Shown: piece after piece, positions 34,935-47,022 of the stretch
How positions within the stretch are numbered: position 1 is the first letter of the stretch
Layout of the letters: every line of letters starts with the position of its first letter
Assembly: GCA_946122785.1 (NCBI GenBank)
Contig: CAMGYJ010000011.1
Coordinates: 8,866,001-8,930,000, forward strand
DNA length: 64,000 nucleotides
Source of the DNA: Linum tenue
Taxonomy: Eukaryota > Streptophyta > Magnoliopsida > Malpighiales > Linaceae
Direction: 5' to 3'
Translations under genes and position numbers: made by a program
Notes under the pieces: generated by a model
The model's input: only the letters and a program-made list of their open reading frames with translations
What the model was told of the DNA's origin: nothing
The model's database searches: none

Positions 34935-36345
34935 ATGCCCATGGCGGAACTAAGGGTCCGCGAGCTCAATGACCAACTGCGGACGTTCGACCTCGTCTCC
35001 CAGATAGAGCTTGAGACGATGGCCATTCACTTTAAATGGCTAATTTTATGGGTTGGCAATCTCAATCGTGCCATACGGGAGCACCTGTGTGACCATGAAC
35101 GGTCCAGACCACTAGAAGTGGAGTTTTCCAGGAAAGAGTTTCAAGCAAGAGTTATAGAGGATAACTGGATCACCAACCTAAAACTCCTTCGGACCCCTTA
35201 ATCTAGAGTTGTGAAGACGTTTAGTTTGCTCCTTTTACATCTTGGTGTTCTCATAGGCGTGGTAACGCCATTCTTCTAGCTCCAGCTCCAGCATCTACAT
35301 TTTTCGTTCAGTACCTGCAAGACTAACATCCAAGTTGACTAGCTAAAGGGCCCATAACGCCTTGTGCTCTAGCTCCACTGGCAGGTGACATGCCTTTCCA
35401 TAGACAAGCCGATACGGCGAAGTACTAATCGGCGTCTTGTAGGCAGTTTGGTATGCCCAGAGAGCATCATCAAGCTTGGTGGACCAATCCTTGCGAGATT
35501 GATCCACCGTTTTCTCGAGTATGCCCTTAAGCTCCCGATTCGTCAGCTCGGCCTAACCACTCGTTTGGGGGTGGTAGGCCATAGACACCTTATGAGTTAC
35601 ACCATAGCGAGACAGTAATTTATCGAACTAGCCCTGGAAATGGGTGCCTCGATCGCTAATGATGGCTCTAGGTGTCCCGAACTGGGAGAATAGCTGCTTC
35701 AAAAACTGACAAACACGTCTAGCATCATTGGTGGGAAAAGCTTGCGCCTCAGCCCACCTAGATACGTAATCAACAGCAAATAAGATGTATTTATTGCCAA
35801 ATGATGGAGGGAAGGGGACCATGAAGCCGGTACCCAAGACATAAAAAATTTCATAAGTTGTAAACACATTCTGGGGCATCTCATCACGGGCAGAGATGTT
35901 ACCTGACCTCTGGCATCGGCCGCACCTGCGTGCGAAGGTGTCTGAGTCCTTGAAGAGCGTGGGCCAGTAGAAGCCCGACTGTAGCACCTTCCTCACCGTG
36001 CGGTTACCACCATGGTGCCTGCCAGTAGGTCCCTCATGGCAATTAGACAGAATGCCCTCCATCTCATTGTCCATGACACAACGATGGATGACCCCGTCGG
36101 CTCCGATTCTGAAGAGATGCGGGTCGGAGAAAAACTTCCTCTTGGCATGAGTTGTCATCCCCTTGGGTAGCTGCTGGCCTACCAGATAGTTCGCGAAATC
36201 ATAGTACCAAGGGGTGACACTCTCCACCAGGCCCATCATCATCAGTCTCTCATCTGGGAAGGAGTCGTTGATCTCCTCCACGAGGTTGTCCATAGGAGGT
36301 GCGTCCAACCGGGAGAGATGCTCAACAGCAACATGTTCGACTCCT
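34935..36345 (-). pseudogene. Integrase of element C, broken
   Basis: The long open part (36345-35628) contains the HHCC finger (HEGPTGRHHGGNRTVRKVLQ, then FARRCGRCQ) and the core. The first catalytic Asp is lost: the usual IDFMGPF reads TGFMVPF. The second Asp is kept ([10 protein letters not shown]). The third block reads HPQTSG, a stop, then AELTNRE. The C-terminal domain (KLFPGK, then GPFMVTQVLPYGTIEI) extends to about 34940 with stops. It cannot be active. Confidence 0.8.
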
Positions 36346-37656
36346 CTCGTCCCGGATCTCGATGTCGAACTTCTGTAGTAATAAGATCCATCGTATGAGC
36401 CTAGGCTTGGCATCGGCCTTGCTCATCAAGTATCGTATTGCGGAGTGATCCGTGTATATTGTCACATGAGATAAGACCAGATAAGGACGAAATTTTTCGA
36501 AGGCGAACACCACCGCGAGGAGCTCCTTCTCCGTGGTGGTGTAGTTCTCCTTGGCATCGTTGAGGGTCTTCGAGGCGTAGTAGATAGGACGAAAGTGCTG
36601 ATCTCGCCTATGCCCCAAGACAGCTCCAACAGTAAAGTCACTGGCATCGCACATCAGCTCGAACGGTAGATGCCAGTAAGGGGTGACCACGATAGGAGCA
36701 TGAGTGACTTTGCTGTTGGAGATGTCTTGGGGCAGAGGCGAGATCAGCACTTTCGTCCTATCTACTACGCCTCGAAGACCCTCAACGATGCCAAGGATGA
36801 GTGAGCTTCTCCTTCAAGGTTGTGAATTTTGCTGTGCAGGCGTTGGTGAACTGGAAGGGGGCATCCTTCTCAAGGAGATTTTTCAGGGGCAAGGCGATCT
36901 TCGAGAAGTCTTTGATGAACCGCCTGTAGAACCCTGCATGGCCCAAGAAACTGTGGATCCCCTTAACAGATGTGGGAGGAGGCAGCTTACTGATAGTCTC
37001 GATCTTGGCTTTGTCCCCCTCAATCCTCAACATGGAGATCTTATGCCCCAGAACTATGCCTTCGCGAACCATGAAGTGGCACTTCTCCCAACTCAGTGCC
37101 AGGTTCGTCTCTTTACACCATTTTAGGACGAGTTCTAGGTTATGGCGACAGAGAGAGAATGAGTCCCCATAAACCAAAAATTCTTCCATAAACACCTCCA
37201 TGATTTCTCCATGCAACGCTGAAATGTGGTTGGGGCGTTGCAAAGGCCGAACGGGATCCTCCGGTAAGCAAATGTGTCGAAAGGGCAGGTGAAGGTGGTG
37301 TTCGCCTGGTCTTCCGGTGCAATGGGGATCTGAAAATACCCGGACATCCCATCCAGGAAACCGTAGAACTCGTGTACCGCCAGCCTCTCAAGCATCTGGT
37401 CAATGAAATGTAGCGGGAAGTGATCCTTCCGGGTGGCGTCGTTGAGACGCTGGTAGTCGATGCAAACGCGGTACCCAGTCACCGTTCGCATCGGGATGAG
37501 CTCGTTCCTCTCGTTGGGCACTACGGTCATCCCACCCTTTTTAGGCACCACCTGGGTGGGACTGACCCACTCACTATAAAAAATGGCGAAGATGATCCCC
37601 GCGTCCATCAGCTTCACAATCTTTGCCCGAACCACAGCCTCCAGGTTCGGTGTCAA
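36322..37656 (-). pseudogene. Reverse transcriptase and RNase H of element C, broken
   Basis: RT reads LMDAGIIFAIFYSEWVSP, VVPKKGGMTVV, CIDYQRLNDATRKDHFPL, FLDGMSGYFQIPIAPEDQ and FGLCNAPTTFQRCM. The catalytic FMDDF is replaced by FMEEF (37178-37192), which changes both metal-binding Asp residues to Glu. RNase H reads LMCDASDFTVGAVLGHRR and [19 protein letters not shown] 95-bp inverted copy of RNase H sequence is inserted between the two domains. A deletion after FQRCM shifts the frame. Confidence 0.8.
36548..36797. repeat. 95-bp inverted duplication inside element C
   Basis: The segment 36548-36642 recurs reverse-complemented at 36703-36797 with only a few differences, separated by 60 bases. 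The inserted arm lies between codons that are adjacent in D and E (..KEKLTH and HAPI..). The 8-mer ATGAGTGA flanks it at 36700-36707 and 36797-36804. It can form a long hairpin. Confidence 0.85.
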
Positions 37657-38034
37657 TCTCCGTTAGGGTTGTCTTACAAGCCGCATCTCATCCTCTAGAA
37701 GTATCCAGTGGGAGCAGAAAGAGGGGTTGATCCCCCGGATATCAGTGATCTTCGACGCTAGAGCTCGCTCGTACTGCTTCAGCAAGGCCACCTGTCTGAC
37801 CTTCTACTCGGGTGTGAGGGTCGAGCTAATGATGACTGGAAGCTTGTTCCCCTCCTCGAGAAATGCATACTCCAAATTAGGAGGGAGGGGCTTTAGCTCC
37901 AATTCTGGTGGCTCCTCCAAGGAGGTGGTGATGCGAGGTGAGGATGAGATCAGTTTGAACAGCTTATCACCCTCCAGGAATTTGCCACTCCCCAGCACGG
38001 CCAACTGCACCTCTAGCTGTGGCTCGTGCGATGC

Positions 38035-38553
38035 TTACTCACCTAGCAAAATACAACGCTCAAGAGCATCGTCAGTACCCACACTCGTGATGGCGAGTGC
38101 GGTCTCAAAATCAGCAAGGATATCATTGTAATCTAGGTAATCATGCAAATGAGAATGCTTCCCATTGTCCGACACAGAAAAAATATCTTGTTCATCCCCA
38201 TCCCGCAAGATCAGTTTACCACTATGTACATCAATAAGTGCCTTGGCGGTGGCGAGAAATGGTCTACCCAAAATCAAACGCACATCCCTTATAAAAAAAA
38301 CCCCTTATCAAAATCAAAGCCTATCCACATCCTCATTGATATCCAGAATAACAAAATCAACAGGATATGTGAATGCACCTACGTTAACAAGCAGATCCTC
38401 TATGATAACCCTAGGATTCACAATAGAGCGATCAGCTAACTGAATGCTCATCCTAGTAGTTCTAGGTTCACCTAGGCCTAGCTTCTTGAACAATTTATAG
38501 GGCATGACGTTAATGCTAGCGCCTAGATCCGCCAAGGACTTTCCTACATGCAT
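38035..38553 (-). pseudogene. Athila protease of element C, broken
   Basis: The minus strand reads HVGKSLADLGASINVMPYKL, GLGEPRTTRMSIQLADRS, VGAFTYPVDFVILDINEDVD, then after a shift near 38300 RLILGRPFLATAKALIDVHS. The ADLGAS motif and the ILGRPFL block are intact. An A-rich insertion of about 25 bases at the shift is the main damage. Confidence 0.75.
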
Positions 38554-39854
38554 GCTGCCAATGACAAGAGGGATTCATGGGTCGTTGCGCTTCTCGGGCA
38601 GCTTGTTCTGCATGATGGCAGAACACTCCTCGCTCAGCATCACTGTCGAGAGATCCCCAAGTTTCTTTTTGTTAGTGAGGAGATCCTTCATGAAAAGGTG
38701 TACTTGGGAATCTTCAACAGTGCCTCCACGAACGGCATGCTAATATTGACCTGCTTCAACATTGCCATGAATTTGGCAAACTCATTCTCCAGCTTGTCTT
38801 TGTGCATTCAAGTGGGGAAGGGAAGCTGGGGAATATGCTCCTTAATCACTGGTTGTGGCTTGGTAGCAGGTTCTTCTTTCTCCATCCTCACTTCTGCATC
38901 ATCAGCTGGAAGTGCTAAGAGGTAGTGGCTCCTCCATCCTGGCCGGCCAGGTACAACAGATGTCGTCTTGCCACTCCTGGTAGTGATGGCATCCAGTTGC
39001 CGGTGAGGCTCGGAATGGTGGTGGCATGCAGAGTCCCTGATGCTCTGGTGTTGTTTTGGCGAGCTATGCCGCCAATCTGATTATAGAGATCCTGCAATAT
39101 GGCACCTTGGTTCCTCTGGCCTGCCTCCAATGAGATGATGCACTGGTCCATCCTAGCGAAATTCGCCGTGCTGGTGGTCATGAAGGCCATCATAATGTTT
39201 TTCAGCTCCAACAAATGATTATCCAGAGTTGGAGCTGCTGCCGGCTGGGCATACTGTGTTGCTGTTGGTGAAATGGTTGCCCCTGTCTGGGCTGAAAAGG
39301 CTGTTGCTGTGGAAAAGGGTGTCTCTGCTCAAAACCACCAGCTGGTGCTGGGAACCAGTGGGAGTTGGGATGCTGGTGCCACCCCTCGTTATATGTTCCA
39401 CTATAAGGATCAAGGCGTCGAGCATTGGCGATGAAGTCCAACTACTCCTGGGGTGTAAAAGACTCCCGCATAGCCTGGCAGTCTTCCACTAGATGGTTCG
39501 AACTCTCACACCACTGGCACTGTGAAACTGAAGGGGAGAACATGCCCCTTCTCGGAATGAGGCCATTGGGCTGTTTCAATGTTTGGACCAACTCGACCAC
39601 CACCCGCTCTAGCCCGGATCTAGCCTCCATGGCATGCACACCCCGATCCCGGGAACTCCTGCCTCTGGTGCTCACCCCCAAGAATGATCTCTTGCAGCCA
39701 AGGTACTGATCATCTGGTTTAGTTCGGGTGGAGTCTTATTAAGAATGTCCCCACCTAGGCATAAAGACTCAATCACCCTCTGGCTTTCCGGAGAGAGAGC
39801 ATTGTAGAAGTTCCCCACTACTAAAGCCGTGATGTGGACACTGCCAGAAAACAA
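38554..39854 (-). pseudogene. Athila gag of element C, C-terminal part
   Basis: From the right edge the minus strand reads ALVVGNFYNALSPESQRVIE, an Arg-rich patch, and an intact zinc knuckle CQWCESSNHLVEDC (39478-39519, CX2CX4HX4C). A Gln/Pro/His-rich linker (FPQQQPFQPRQGQPFHQQQ) follows, then the pre-protease stretch. The N-terminal gag core seen in D and E is missing because the element is cut at about 39855. Several frames are needed. Confidence 0.7.
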
Positions 39855-40096
39855 TCGATAAGTATTTTCTAACTTTCTTAATGGGTGTTATGTGTTTACG
39901 CTATTTATTTGCGTTTGTAATTTATGTCGTATTAAATTTATTGCATTCATGCATAAAGCTCTATACCCGAGCTCTACCTTTAGAAACTGAAATGAGTACC
40001 GTGACTTCTACAATAGTAGAGGAATAACGTGAAACTTTCTGACCAAGTTGAACTCAAAATCGAGGATGATTTGAGGTATCCGGCTAACCTCAAAAG
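39855..40096. other. Unassigned sequence after the deletion breakpoint
   Basis: AT-rich sequence with no recognisable coding. It does not continue any of the nested elements to its left. It ends at the target duplication of the next hAT MITE. Confidence 0.4.
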
Positions 40097-40861
40097 CATG
40101 GTAAAGGAAACCGTACCAGAGATCGTACCGGATCCGTCAGCGGTAGGGTATTATGTGGTACGACCGTGGTTCAATCGTTGTGTACCGGAAAAATACCGTT
40201 TTTGTGGGGGTGGTGTGACATTTTCACCTGCCCACCTCTTGCCCTTATTCGGCCGAAAATGGGGTGAAGTGAAGTTACTTCTTTTTAGATTTTACTTGTT
40301 TTGATGAAGCAGAGGGTCGAGTAAGCAAATATGAAAGCACTCAATGACTCAAAGCAAGGGAAGGAGAGGAGCGTCGGCTGACCTGAGGAGAAGCGGCGAG
40401 GAGCAGCGGGTGGCGAGGAGCAACTGAGGAGGAGCGGAGAGGCGGCGCGCCGATTGAGGAGGAGCAGCGGCAGAGCACCGATGGCTTCGCCGATCGAGGA
40501 TCGCTGGTGGCTTCGCCGGCCGCCAGAGGAGAAGAGGAGGATCGAGGATCGCTGGTCCTGGTAGCCACTCGCCAGCCGCTGGGAAGGTTTTTTTCATTTG
40601 GCCGATTTGCATAGAGATTAGGGTTTAGAGCTTCGGCTGTTTTTTTATTTTATTTTGTATGCCTAAAACGACGCCGTTCCCATCCCATAAACCCACTCCC
40701 GGTTAGACCAAAACCGGGCGGTTTTTCGTATTGTGCCGGTTTAACCGAAAAAAACGGTCGGTACGATTTTCTGGCCACAAACAGTCTACCGTGCCGCCCA
40801 GGGTCCAATTTCCAGTTTTACCGGTTCAACCGGCCGGTACGATCCGGTTTCCTTTACCATG
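40097..40861 (+). mobile_element. hAT MITE, copy 2 (CATGGT family)
   Basis: The ends are CATGGTAAAGGAAACCGTAC and, at the right, CCGGTTTCCTTTACCATG. Perfect 8-bp duplications CTCAAAAG flank it (40089-40096 and 40862-40869). The subterminal 110 bases on each side are close to copy 3. The middle, about 40370-40580, is GC-rich (GGAGGAGCGG-type runs) and unlike copy 3, which may mean a captured or diverged core. No transposase is seen. Confidence 0.88.
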
Positions 40862-43800
40862 CTCAAAAGGGTTTGGCAGGGTACAACTTGGGAGCCAATT
40901 TTTAGTAACTCCTATCCAGCATATAGTTAGCTTAGAGCTACCCAAAGATATCGAGAATTTATCCTAAATCCACCTAGAACCTGTTCATTAAGCCTTTCGA
41001 AAAACGTAGGTTGTTCTAAGTAGGATGACATGTTTATGTTGTTGATTAATGTTTTCTTATTACAAAATTTCTTAAAAGTCATGACACTAGCATTCTTTCG
41101 TTAATTCATTAGTCACTCATTCAAGACCAATCATGAAGGTAAATCTACAAGCATTCGTGCATCGCAAAAAAAATTCATATTGCATGTTCCCATTCATATC
41201 ACTTAGCATGGATATCATATATTCATCTCATCTATCAATAGGTAACATTTTTTAAGGATGACCAAATTTTTTAAAAATTGATCATCCACAAGGACAGTCA
41301 AGCCCTCAAGTACTCGATCGGATCCAAAGCCGATCTCATTAAAGAGATGATCCATAGGGAATTGAGCAACATCAAAGTAAAGTTGACGCTACTCGGAGAA
41401 ATGAAAAGGGAATTTAGCATGATCATTTTGGCGATGTGTCATCCGAGGACAAAATTGTGCCAACTACACGACAAAGAGTATCGAGTGATAAGTCTCTCAT
41501 CATAGCCTCACAGAACATGCATGATCAATAGATCTCAAAGAATCAAAGCACAATAATCCACAAGTTTCAGAACAATAGAAAGAATGTGAGGGCAACACTA
41601 TGTTAAGAGAGAAAAGGGAGCAATCAAAAGAGAGTCGGAACTATCAATCCCAAAACACTCGAGCTCACCCATATGTGGCAACTATGCACCAATGTCTCTG
41701 CCTTCAGGAGTAATCGTCCAACCGAAGATCCATACACCAGTATCACAGCAAGGTGATAATCGAGATCAAAACATCTCAAGAAAACGAAAGGGGGAATATC
41801 ATCCCATTCCTCACATACATCGAAACTTTTCCAAGCTACTCCAAAATCATTTGATCACCCATGTATCATGTGAACCTATGTTGCCTCCATACCCAAGTAG
41901 ATAGAAACCATAGCAATATTGTTCTTCCCACTATGATTAGTGAGACATTCCATTGAGGATGGCAAAATAGTGAAGATGAGGGTGCAACAAATGGTGGCAC
42001 TGACATTCGAGAAAAAGCCAAATCGTCCAGATATGAAGAACAATCCAATGTCAAATCATGGAGATCAGTAGGCATACCATGAGACAAGGCTTGCTTCAAG
42101 GATGATGTTGACCCTCATAAGCAAACAAATGTCAGGATACTTAACCGTGTTGAAGCAACGTATCAGCATGTGCTTTCTTAACGAATGATAAAATGTCATT
42201 TGCATTTCCACCGATTTGGAACATTTTGTGACTAGTACAATCTTGATTTAGAAGTTTGCATCAATGATCCTTCTCCTTGCAAAATGATGAGTATCTCTTT
42301 CAAATCTTTAAAATCGAATTATTTTCTCCAAAATGGGAACCTTAAAACTACATTTCAAAAGTTCAAGTTAAGCCATGAGATTTCCATATTAAGCCATTAT
42401 ATGCTCCCCACTAATGCCGAGTGGTTATAAGCACCCTACTGGTGCCATAATTTGTGCAATCCACTCATATTGAGAGTGTGCACATTTTACCATAATCGAG
42501 AGCATAAACACCCACTGGGGTCAACTGTTTACTTAGCTAAATAGTCAAAGGGTGTAATGGGGATACGACACTAGGCTGCTTATAGAAGCTTGTCACTAAC
42601 CCTAACCAATGTCCTCTATCAAATTAAGGCTCGACTAGAAAGGAGGTTAAGTAGCCAAATCATGGTCCATGAGCACCGATATGCCGACATCATAATAGCC
42701 AAATTCCCACAAAGCCCTAACGGCCAGAAGATTGAGGAGGTTGAATTATCCAATTTGACAAACTCACATCATCAGTTGAGGTTTTAATGAGACAAAAAGC
42801 CCCATTGTCCAAATGCCTACATGCCTAAGTTCGAATTGTGGGCTATTCAAGCAGAAAAAGCATTCGAACAATACGTGCCGGCATCAGATATCTCGCTTCT
42901 TCAAGAAAGGAATGACCAAGTGGCCTAGCCAACAAGGAGGACCACTCACAAAGATTGATATATTGACAAATCTCCTAACAACTTCATGCTCGTATACAAA
43001 AATCAAAAGCGTCAAAATAGCAATATGTATGGGGGCATAGCAAAGCCAAGTAAGTCCCACAAAAAAAGAGCAAAAAAAAAAAAAAGAAGAAGAAGCCAAA
43101 AAGGCATGAAAAAAATCAAAATAGAAAAAGCTCGTGGGACTTACACGTTGGATACCAATGCATGAGCACTTGAAGTCATAATTCTCAAGCAAGTCACGAA
43201 TAAAGGTTATTGACTACCTTTTCTAAAAGGCCAAAAGGATGATTTCGAGTCTGTCGTCAAAGTGGTCACAAGAGCAATGTAGAGTCATTCTCTCTATCAA
43301 CCTGATCTTAACACTCATGCCAGGCTAGTCATCAAATTAATCACATCTTCAAAAGAAGGGTATTCGTCTGCCAAGCCTGAGGAAATGATGTAAGTTAACT
43401 CGAGTAAGATGGGGATCAAAAGACAAGAATGTTTTCTTAATCTAAAATCTAGCCCCATGATCATCCTCATTATCAATCACTTGAAGTCTCGCATTCAAGT
43501 CAAACAAGAATCCCCATGATAGAAGACTTTGACGACCATCACTACACCGTACAAGGGTATTCAGCATTCATCATTTCGAGATCCGATGAGAATTCAAAGT
43601 TTGCGTCATACCCATATCTCCTTAACCATCCTTTTGAGGCCAAACATGGATCTCAACAAGTGAGAATATTTCCATAATCGAATTTTCTACTCAAATGATC
43701 TTGGATACTGATTACTCAACCCCACCTCTCCGAACCAAGTTTCAAGACAAGGGGGCAACTTGAGCCAAATATATATCCACAAAGATGCCCGAGATGAGCG

Positions 43801-43881
43801 ACCATTCTCGATGAAAATGAAACTTCCTCGACAAAGATCTCCTCTATCCATCAGTCGATCTCATACTTTGGGGGCAAGCCA
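40862..43881 (+). other. Probable Tat/Ogre-type 3' noncoding region
   Basis: About 3 kb lack convincing ORFs. The stretch contains A-rich GAAGAAGAAG/AAAAGAGC text near 43060-43130 and ends with TACTTTGGGGGCAAGCCA, which resembles the polypurine tract of Tat-lineage gypsy elements. The LTR-like sequence that should follow resumes at 46047 after a putative solo LTR. A short ORF at 41278-41505 is unrecognised. The call is by appearance only. Confidence 0.35.
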
Positions 43882-46046
43882 TGTAACACCCCGGTATTTT
43901 AGATTTAAGTTCGACCTTAATACGTGAACGGTTGAATTGAAGGTTACGTACTAAGAGTTGCAACCACGGATTGATAATAATTATTATTATTATTATATAA
44001 AAAAAATTATGAAGCGGGCTAAAAGAGGGTCGAGCGCCCCATTAACTCTTCCTCTTTTCTCCAGCAACAAAACCCACTCCCACTTATTCCAATTCCCCAG
44101 CTCCCACATAAATAAATAAAGAAAAAAACCCTCCCCCAAATTATCCCCATCGCAGCGCAGCAGCAGCCGTTGCCGAGAAGAAAGAAGAATTGTCATCCCC
44201 AATTCCATTCCCGAAGCGCAACCGCCACCACCTGTGCCCGACTTCGATTTCCCGACCTCGATCCCATTCCTTTTGTGTTTTTAGGTAAGGATCACGAACC
44301 CCTTCGCGATTTCTAAACTCGATTTATCGATAGTCTAATCCGAAGCTCGTATTTTATTAGGGGTGACGTTTGAGGGTTCAATCAACGAGGAGATCAACGT
44401 CTCGGGTCATCCAATCTAGTACTAGGCACATTCTAGAGGTAAGAGAACTCGATTCCTTTGAGTTAGGTCGATTGATTTGGTGATTTTTTTCGTGAGGGTA
44501 GAATTCTGGGGTTTTAGCAACAGGCTTTACAGGCTTTTAGTGACAGATTTTGATTGGTCACTAAAGCTGCTGCTAATTTCCAGAAACGTATTTTTAGATG
44601 TTTTAAATTGTTTCGAGCCTCTCTGAAGGTTTTTTTCTGAATTTAACAATTTTATAAATTGAGCGACCTCTAGGAGATAATTGTAATTTAATTTGGAGAT
44701 TTTTGAAGGTGTATTTCTATTTTTAGAAATTATTCGAATATTTGTTTTAATTAAATAGAACTCTTTCCGAGGTGTTTTTAAGGGTTTGATAATTTTCCAG
44801 GGTATAGGTGCTCATGATTGACATGGGAAAATTATTGTAAAAAATTATAAGAATGTTCAAGTTAGGTAAAAAATTCGTCCAAGATAAGAATAATTAAGAA
44901 AAATGGTCGTTTTTGAATGGATTAATTCTAGAAAATTTTAATGGGGTCAAAGGACCTTTGGAATGAGGTTCAAGGACTGGATTTTTAGGAGAGGATGTTC
45001 TAGTGATTCAAAAGAAGTTTTAAATCAAGAAAGGTCTTCTAAGAAAATGGATTCTTATTAATAGGTTTCCCCAAGATAATCCGGCTAAGGAGGGGTTTCT
45101 TCGAGGAAGGAATTGAGGAGTCATCTTTTCGAGGTGAGTGTAAAAGGGGTAAAATCTCTATTGTAGGTCTTTTAGTTTCCGCTTTTCGTTCAAGTTATTA
45201 TTTAGTTATTTTTCTAGTATGCGCGATACGTGTGTGAGGCATCCCACCGCCTGTAAGGGTGGAGGCACGCGTGGTGCTATGTATGAATGTATGTGATGTT
45301 GTATTGATTGATGGTATGAGTGACCCCGGGCGGTTGGGTCACTACTGGACGACGAGATGTAACGCAGTAGTTGACGGGCATGGACTGGACGGCGAGACGT
45401 AACGCAGTGCCATTGCCGAGTTTGGGTATGCAACCGGACGACGAGACGTAACGCGGTTGGCATACTAGGGTATGACACGGGACGGCGAGACGTAACGCGG
45501 TGGTCCTAGTGTTTTTTGTTTGAGTTAAGGATAGAAGTCGAGAACTTCTATGAGTTAATGTTGAAATGAGTTATAAAGGATGAAAGCGAGAACGGCTTTT
45601 GTCTAATTCATGAACCCTAATAACGTGTTTAGTAGGGAGTTCGCCTAGGCAAGGACCTTAGGACGTAACGACAAGACTAACCCCTTCTCACTCACCAGGA
45701 GCAGATAGGGGAAGAGAACGCATCCATCAAGAGGAGGTTACTCGAGGAGAGCAGCCGCGGCAAACCTGAAGATGTCAACTGGATCTGGGTAATGAGATGG
45801 GACCTCCCATATATTTGTCTTTAGTTTCATGTCTTAATAAGTATACTTGGAAACTCAAGGATTGTGTTTTAGTTTTGTTGCTCTGGATTGAGGTCACCCA
45901 AGTGTTTAGGGCATTTCACTTGAAAATATTAAGCATTGTGGTTGTTGATTTTTGGTTTTTGACTTGTAAACCGTTTTGGGTTGCTCCGGAGTAACCGGTT
46001 TGTGGTTTGAGTTGTGGTTTGGTTTCAAAAGGATCGGGTCGTGTCA
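43882..46046 (+). repeat. Putative solo LTR of a gypsy element, 2.2 kb
   Basis: The segment starts TGTAACACCCCGGTATTTTA and ends GGATCGGGTCGTGTCA, both usual for chromovirus LTRs. Flanks are AGCCA (43877-43881) and AGTCA (46047-46051), a 5-bp duplication with one change. No primer site or internal sequence adjoins it. The sequence on both sides joins smoothly (GGGGGCAAG to AAATATCCC; compare CAAGCCAAATATCC at 46134). Inside, 45330-45500 holds about four spaced copies of GGACGRCGAGAYGTAACGC. Confidence 0.6.
45340..45500 (+). repeat. GACGACGAGACGTAACGC repeat cluster
   Basis: Four copies of a roughly 20-base motif, (G)GACGRCGAGAYGTAACGC, occur near 45351, 45390, 45434 and 45482, spaced 39-48 bases and separated by variable sequence. 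They lie in the transcribed part of the solo LTR. Confidence 0.75.
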
Positions 46047-47022
46047 AGTCAAATATCCCTCCACAAGAAACTTTTGACGACAAGAAGGGATGATCTCATA
46101 TTTCCATCAACCCGTATCATACCTTGGTGACAAGCCAAATATCCCTCAACACGAAGTTTCACATGACTAAAGTCAAATTCCATATAAATTTCCTTTACCC
46201 GCCTCTCATTTGGGGAAAGTAAACTTCTCAAAACACGAGAACTCTTACGATTGGAACCCATATAGAAAAAGAGCCTCGTTTCTGGAAAATTCAAGAAATC
46301 CCACAACAAGACCATACAAATATTGATTAATTTGTATACTTAACTTACAAATATCCTTAATGCGGAATGTCGATGGTCAATAGACCATGCTAGCATTCTC
46401 GTATTAAATATCAAATCTGATTTCCAAAGGTTCTAAAATGTGTTTCAACTTTCCAATATCAAACCTTAACACATACCAATAGGACGTGTAGGGTTCCATT
46501 TTACTAAAATCTTTTCTCATAAAACTAACTATGTGGACTTTGATCCCGATTAACTCCGGTACGTAGGCAACCAATAGGTTCGAGTCCAACTAATAAAAAA
46601 TATTTTCTTTACTTTGTAGATTTTGCGTCAATAGACGGATAATCTAATTGTATACCAATTTTAATTCATTAGTCAAATTGGACTCCAAATACGTAATTAA
46701 CAAATTTTAAATAATAACTATCTAATTAATAAATAATATAATTAAATACATCAAGAAAGCCACAAATGATGATACATCCAATTCTTAAAAAACTTATCGA
46801 TTTAAGTAGTACCCATTTGGGGCGTTATGGGGTGTGAATACGCTTCCCCACATGTAACCGTACTCCCGAACCCATAAACATAAATTTCGCAGACCAAATC
46901 CTGGTTCCGACCCTAAGGTCGAGACTGGGCCAAAAAGGTGTTTGATCCACCACAAGTAAGGTCGATGGCGACTCCGAGCAGTTCGCGACGGATCCCACGA
47001 TTCCGGAGGTGCGGTTGTGACA
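46047..47022 (+). repeat. Tat/Ogre-like LTR, 3' portion
   Basis: The stretch contains TGTGGACTTTGATCCC, GGTACGTAGGCAACC, CCCGAACCCATAAAC and a GATGGCGACTCCG segment, and ends near GGTTGTGACA. A second copy at 47880-48312 has the same blocks in the same order. These U5 features are typical of Tat-lineage elements. The left part is the host of the putative solo LTR. Confidence 0.5.

Larger units (their letters stand above)
32443..39854 (-). mobile_element. Element C: Athila-type element, 5' part missing
   Basis: On the minus strand one reads gag (C-terminal part), protease, RT, RNase H, integrase, a short noncoding region, the polypurine tract and a 3' LTR (32443-33770). The gag N-terminus, primer site and 5' LTR are missing at the right, where the sequence changes abruptly near 39855. 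It was inserted into the integrase of element D. There is no env-like ORF between integrase and LTR, unlike in E. The proteins are close to D and E, but the LTR is a different family. Confidence 0.8.

Noticed and set aside
41278..41505. 75-codon ORF as a host exon
   Set aside because: It is unrecognised, lies in a probable Tat-type noncoding region, and has no convincing splice sites around it.
46964..46975. GATGGCGACTCC as a primer-binding site
   Set aside because: The LTR-like sequence continues past it for about 55 bases in both copies (46964 and 48253), so it lies inside the LTR.
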